A DNA stretch of 64,000 nt from Acidocella aquatica (GTDB lineage Bacteria; Pseudomonadota; Alphaproteobacteria; Acetobacterales; Acetobacteraceae): positions 1 to 64,000 of the forward strand of contig NZ_BSOS01000043.1 in assembly GCF_030160635.1 (NCBI RefSeq). The letters are read 5' to 3'. How positions within the stretch are numbered: the stretch's first letter is position 1; the number at the start of each line of letters is the position of its first letter. The notes under the pieces were generated by a model. It saw nothing but the letters and a program-made list of their open reading frames with translations. It made no database searches and was not told where the DNA came from. The translations under genes and the position numbers were made by a program. Below, piece by piece: positions 62,062-64,000 of this stretch.

Positions 62062-63555
62062 ATGATTTCAGAATCCTTGCAGGCTCGAGTGGATGATTTC
62101 ATGGCCCGGCCTCCAGGGTTGTTGATCGGCGGCGAATGGGTGGCGGCGCAGGGTAGTGACGCGGCAGAGGTGATCAACCCCGCTACGGGGCGGATCGTAT
62201 CCCGGATTTCACTGGGCGGCGAGGCGGATATCGATCGCGCCGTGTGTGCCGCGCGGTTGGCGTTTGACGATGGCCGATGGACGAAAATGCGCCCCGCTGT
62301 CCGCGCGAAGCTGCTTCACAAGCTCGCGGATCTGATGGAGCAGGCAGCCGATGATCTGGCGCTGATCGAGACGCTCGATAACGGCATGCCGTTTGGCTTC
62401 GCACGGAATCTCAATGTGCAAGGCGCAATCGAGGGTTTGCGCTACCAGGCAGGCTGGGTGACAAAGTTGAACGGCGAGACCCGGAATGTTTCTCTCCCGG
62501 GTGAGTGGCATACTTACACCCTACGCGAACCGCTGGGTGTGGCCGGGCTGATCGTGCCGTGGAATGTGCCATTGGCTATCACGCTGGGCAAGATCGGCCC
62601 GGCGCTCGCCGCGGGTTGCACGGTTGTGTTGAAGCCGGCGGAACAGACCTCGCTTTCCGCGTTGAAACTGGGGCAACTCGTTCAGGAGGCGGGGTTTCCG
62701 CCCGGCGTCATCAACATCGTGACCGGGCTGGGAACCTCAGCCGGAGCGGCGCTGGTCGCGCACCCGGGTATCGACAAGATTTCCTTCACGGGATCAACTG
62801 ATGTGGGCAAAAAAATTCTTGCGAGCGCGGCGCAGACAATGAAGCGGGTTTCGCTGGAACTGGGTGGCAAATCTCCGGTCATCATCTTTCCGGATGCGGA
62901 TTTGGACCTCGCGGTCGAGGCCGCGGCCATGGGCATTTTCAGCAATACCGGCCAGGTATGTGCGGCGGGATCGCGGCTGTTTGTTCATCGCGCGGTGTTC
63001 GACAGGGTTGTCGCCGGCGTTGAGATGCGGGCAAGGGCTCTGCGCGTCGGGCCGGGGATCGAGCCGGAGACGCAGATCGGCCCTGTGGTTTCAGAAATCC
63101 AGCAGAGCCGGGTGCTGGACTATGTGCGCAAAGGCGTGGAACAGGGCGCGGAAATCCTGACCGGCGGCAGAAAGATCGACCGGGCGGGCTATTTCGTGGA
63201 GCCGACTATTTTTGTGCAGACTCGGCCAGAGATGAGTATCATGCGCGAAGAAATTTTTGGCCCCGTGCTGTGCGCCATGCCCTTCGACGACGAAACCCTC
63301 GACGAGATCGCGTTGAAGGCGAATGACACGATGTACGGGCTTTCAGCCAGCGTGTGGACGCGCGATCTGCAGACCGCGCATAAAATGGTAAGGCGAATAA
63401 AGTCTGGCACGGTAAGGGTGAATGCGGCCGCCTCCATGGATCCAGCGATGCCGTTTGGGGGTTACAAGCAATCTGGCATCGGCCGTGAGCAGGGGAGGGA
63501 AGGCGTCGAAGCCTTTACGGAAATCAAATCCGTCGCAGTGAATCTCGGACGATGA
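62062..63555 (+). CDS. NAD(P)-dependent aldehyde dehydrogenase
   Basis: 497 aa; GAGGAAACAAAGG before ATG 62062. Motifs: PWNVPLAITLGKIGPALAAG near 172, FTGSTDVGKKI, ELGGKSPVI with the general-base Glu near 270, NTGQVCAAGSRL with nucleophile Cys near 305, and EIFGPVL. It oxidises an aldehyde to an acid. It may act on the product of the GMC oxidoreductase or on a semialdehyde from ring cleavage. Divergent from mhpB, likely same control. The stop abuts transposase debris. Confidence 0.9.
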   Translation: MISESLQARVDDFMARPPGLLIGGEWVAAQGSDAAEVINPATGRIVSRISLGGEADIDRAVCAARLAFDDGRWTKMRPAVRAKLLHKLADLMEQAADDLALIETLDNGMPFGFARNLNVQGAIEGLRYQAGWVTKLNGETRNVSLPGEWHTYTLREPLGVAGLIVPWNVPLAITLGKIGPALAAGCTVVLKPAEQTSLSALKLGQLVQEAGFPPGVINIVTGLGTSAGAALVAHPGIDKISFTGSTDVGKKILASAAQTMKRVSLELGGKSPVIIFPDADLDLAVEAAAMGIFSNTGQVCAAGSRLFVHRAVFDRVVAGVEMRARALRVGPGIEPETQIGPVVSEIQQSRVLDYVRKGVEQGAEILTGGRKIDRAGYFVEPTIFVQTRPEMSIMREEIFGPVLCAMPFDDETLDEIALKANDTMYGLSASVWTRDLQTAHKMVRRIKSGTVRVNAAASMDPAMPFGGYKQSGIGREQGREGVEAFTEIKSVAVNLGR

Positions 63556-63748
63556 ATTCGTTGGGCGCCAACGTCATGACGCGTTGAAGCTTGACGCCAT
63601 CGCGGCGGTAATCCTTGTAGCGGAAGGCGATGCCGGCCTCATCCATAGCGATCAGTCGCCGGTTCGAGATGGCAACGCGGTGGGTGTAGCGCGACAGATA
63701 GGCGAGCACCGCTTCGGCCCCTGAGAATGCGGAACGTGTCAACGACAT
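63556..63748 (-). pseudogene. IS91-type transposase fragment
   Basis: The minus frame reads SGAEAVLAYLSRYTHRVAIS, NRRLI, then FRYKDYRRDG and MTLAPNEF, the C-terminal pattern of IS91/ISCR-type (Y2) transposases. Both ends are cut: the upstream part is missing and the frame goes astray after NEFI where it meets the dehydrogenase stop. It is a remnant. Confidence 0.75.
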
Positions 63749-63769
63749 TGAGACACCCGGGTTGGTTAA

Positions 63770-64000
63770 TTAGACTTGAACTTTAAGCTTGGCGATGGGC
63801 GGGTTAATCCAGGCGGCGGTTGGCTTGCTGGGTGGTTTTGGTGATTTGTTGACGAAGCGCTCGGGGTTTTTGCTGAAAGCGTGGTTGAGGGTTATCTGCC
63901 GTGCGGCATAGACCTGATCGGCTTGGCCGTAATGGATCTGGTTTGGTGTCATGAGACCGATACCGGCATGGTGGTAGTCGTTATTATACCAGTCGAAGAA
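63770..64000 (-). CDS. IS3-type transposase C-terminus (partial, runs off window)
   Basis: From the window edge the minus strand reads FFDWYNNDYHHAGIGLMTPN, then QIHYGQADQVYAARQITLNHAF to the stop at 63770. This is the end of an IS3-family integrase-core (OrfB) protein. The rest lies beyond base 64000. The sequence just outside it, TGAGACACCCGGGTTGG near 63749, may be the element's terminal inverted repeat. Confidence 0.8.
   Translation of the reverse strand, partial: FFDWYNNDYHHAGIGLMTPNQIHYGQADQVYAARQITLNHAFSKNPERFVNKSPKPPSKPTAAWINPPIAKLKVQV

Noticed and set aside
1-64000. CRISPR array, tRNA or rRNA genes
   Set aside because: No regularly spaced repeats and no tRNA- or rRNA-like sequence were noticed while reading; a covariance-model search would be decisive.

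Overview
The window is about 58-62% GC with alphaproteobacterial-looking genes. It is probably from an aromatic-degrading, soil or acid-habitat Acetobacteraceae/Rhodospirillales-type bacterium; this is inferred from gene content and style, with no rRNA or housekeeping marker to prove it. It splits into a mobile/defence island (about 1-28.4 kb) and a catabolic supercluster (about 28.4-63.6 kb) that ends in transposase debris.

Island, left to right. A large minus-strand protein fuses a restriction-type nuclease domain, a P-loop NTPase and a C-terminal S1 RNA-binding-like domain, and lies between two 28-bp palindromes built from TGTCGCRYAA-type arms. Next is a minus-strand recombination module: an unknown 209-aa protein, a 78-aa protein, a MerR/excisionase-like HTH protein, two overlapping tyrosine recombinases, and a small MTKD- protein with its own promoter. 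A complete type I restriction-modification operon (hsdM-hsdS-hsdR) runs the other way. A LysR gene then faces a five-gene operon (ureohydrolase, SDR, APC permease, SDR, creatininase family) that looks catabolic for a guanidino or amide compound. After that come an orphan 241-aa protein, a VapBC-type toxin-antitoxin pair, a large serine recombinase with a small upstream gene, and an XRE regulator. The last part is a second, decayed copy of the tyrosine-recombinase module. There the upstream recombinase survives only as its C-terminus, cut by a 168-bp element with 36-bp perfect terminal inverted repeats.

The two recombinase modules share more than the enzymes. Each is followed by a promoter of the same design (TTGAC[A/T], 17-bp spacer containing CGTTACGATAT, TAT-rich -10) and by a gene starting ATGACTAAAGA. 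This points to a duplicated, co-regulated element.

Catabolic supercluster. An MhpR-like IclR regulator is divergent from an MhpA-like hydroxylase; MhpC-like and MhpB-like proteins lie about 26 and 30 kb further on. Around them are a GMC oxidoreductase; an envelope set (DUF1302, DUF1329, Ycf48-like, RND/MMPL); and a beta-oxidation set (hydroxyacyl-CoA dehydrogenase, two crotonases, NDP-forming acyl-CoA ligase, two acyl-CoA dehydrogenases, thiolase-like protein plus DUF35, CoA transferase, thioesterase). There is also a Rieske oxygenase with its reductase, an amidohydrolase, a second LigB-type dioxygenase, three consecutive RraA-family proteins, RidA, an MFS transporter and an aldehyde dehydrogenase. 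The whole looks like a route for phenylpropanoid or similar side-chain aromatic acids: uptake, CoA activation, side-chain shortening, O-demethylation or hydroxylation, and meta-cleavage. MhpD, MhpE and MhpF are not in the window, and the RraA trio may supply the missing aldolase step. Two palindromic operator families (TGTGCRC-N4-TGCACA and TGGYATACCA) recur in front of the separate transcription units and probably tie the cluster together.
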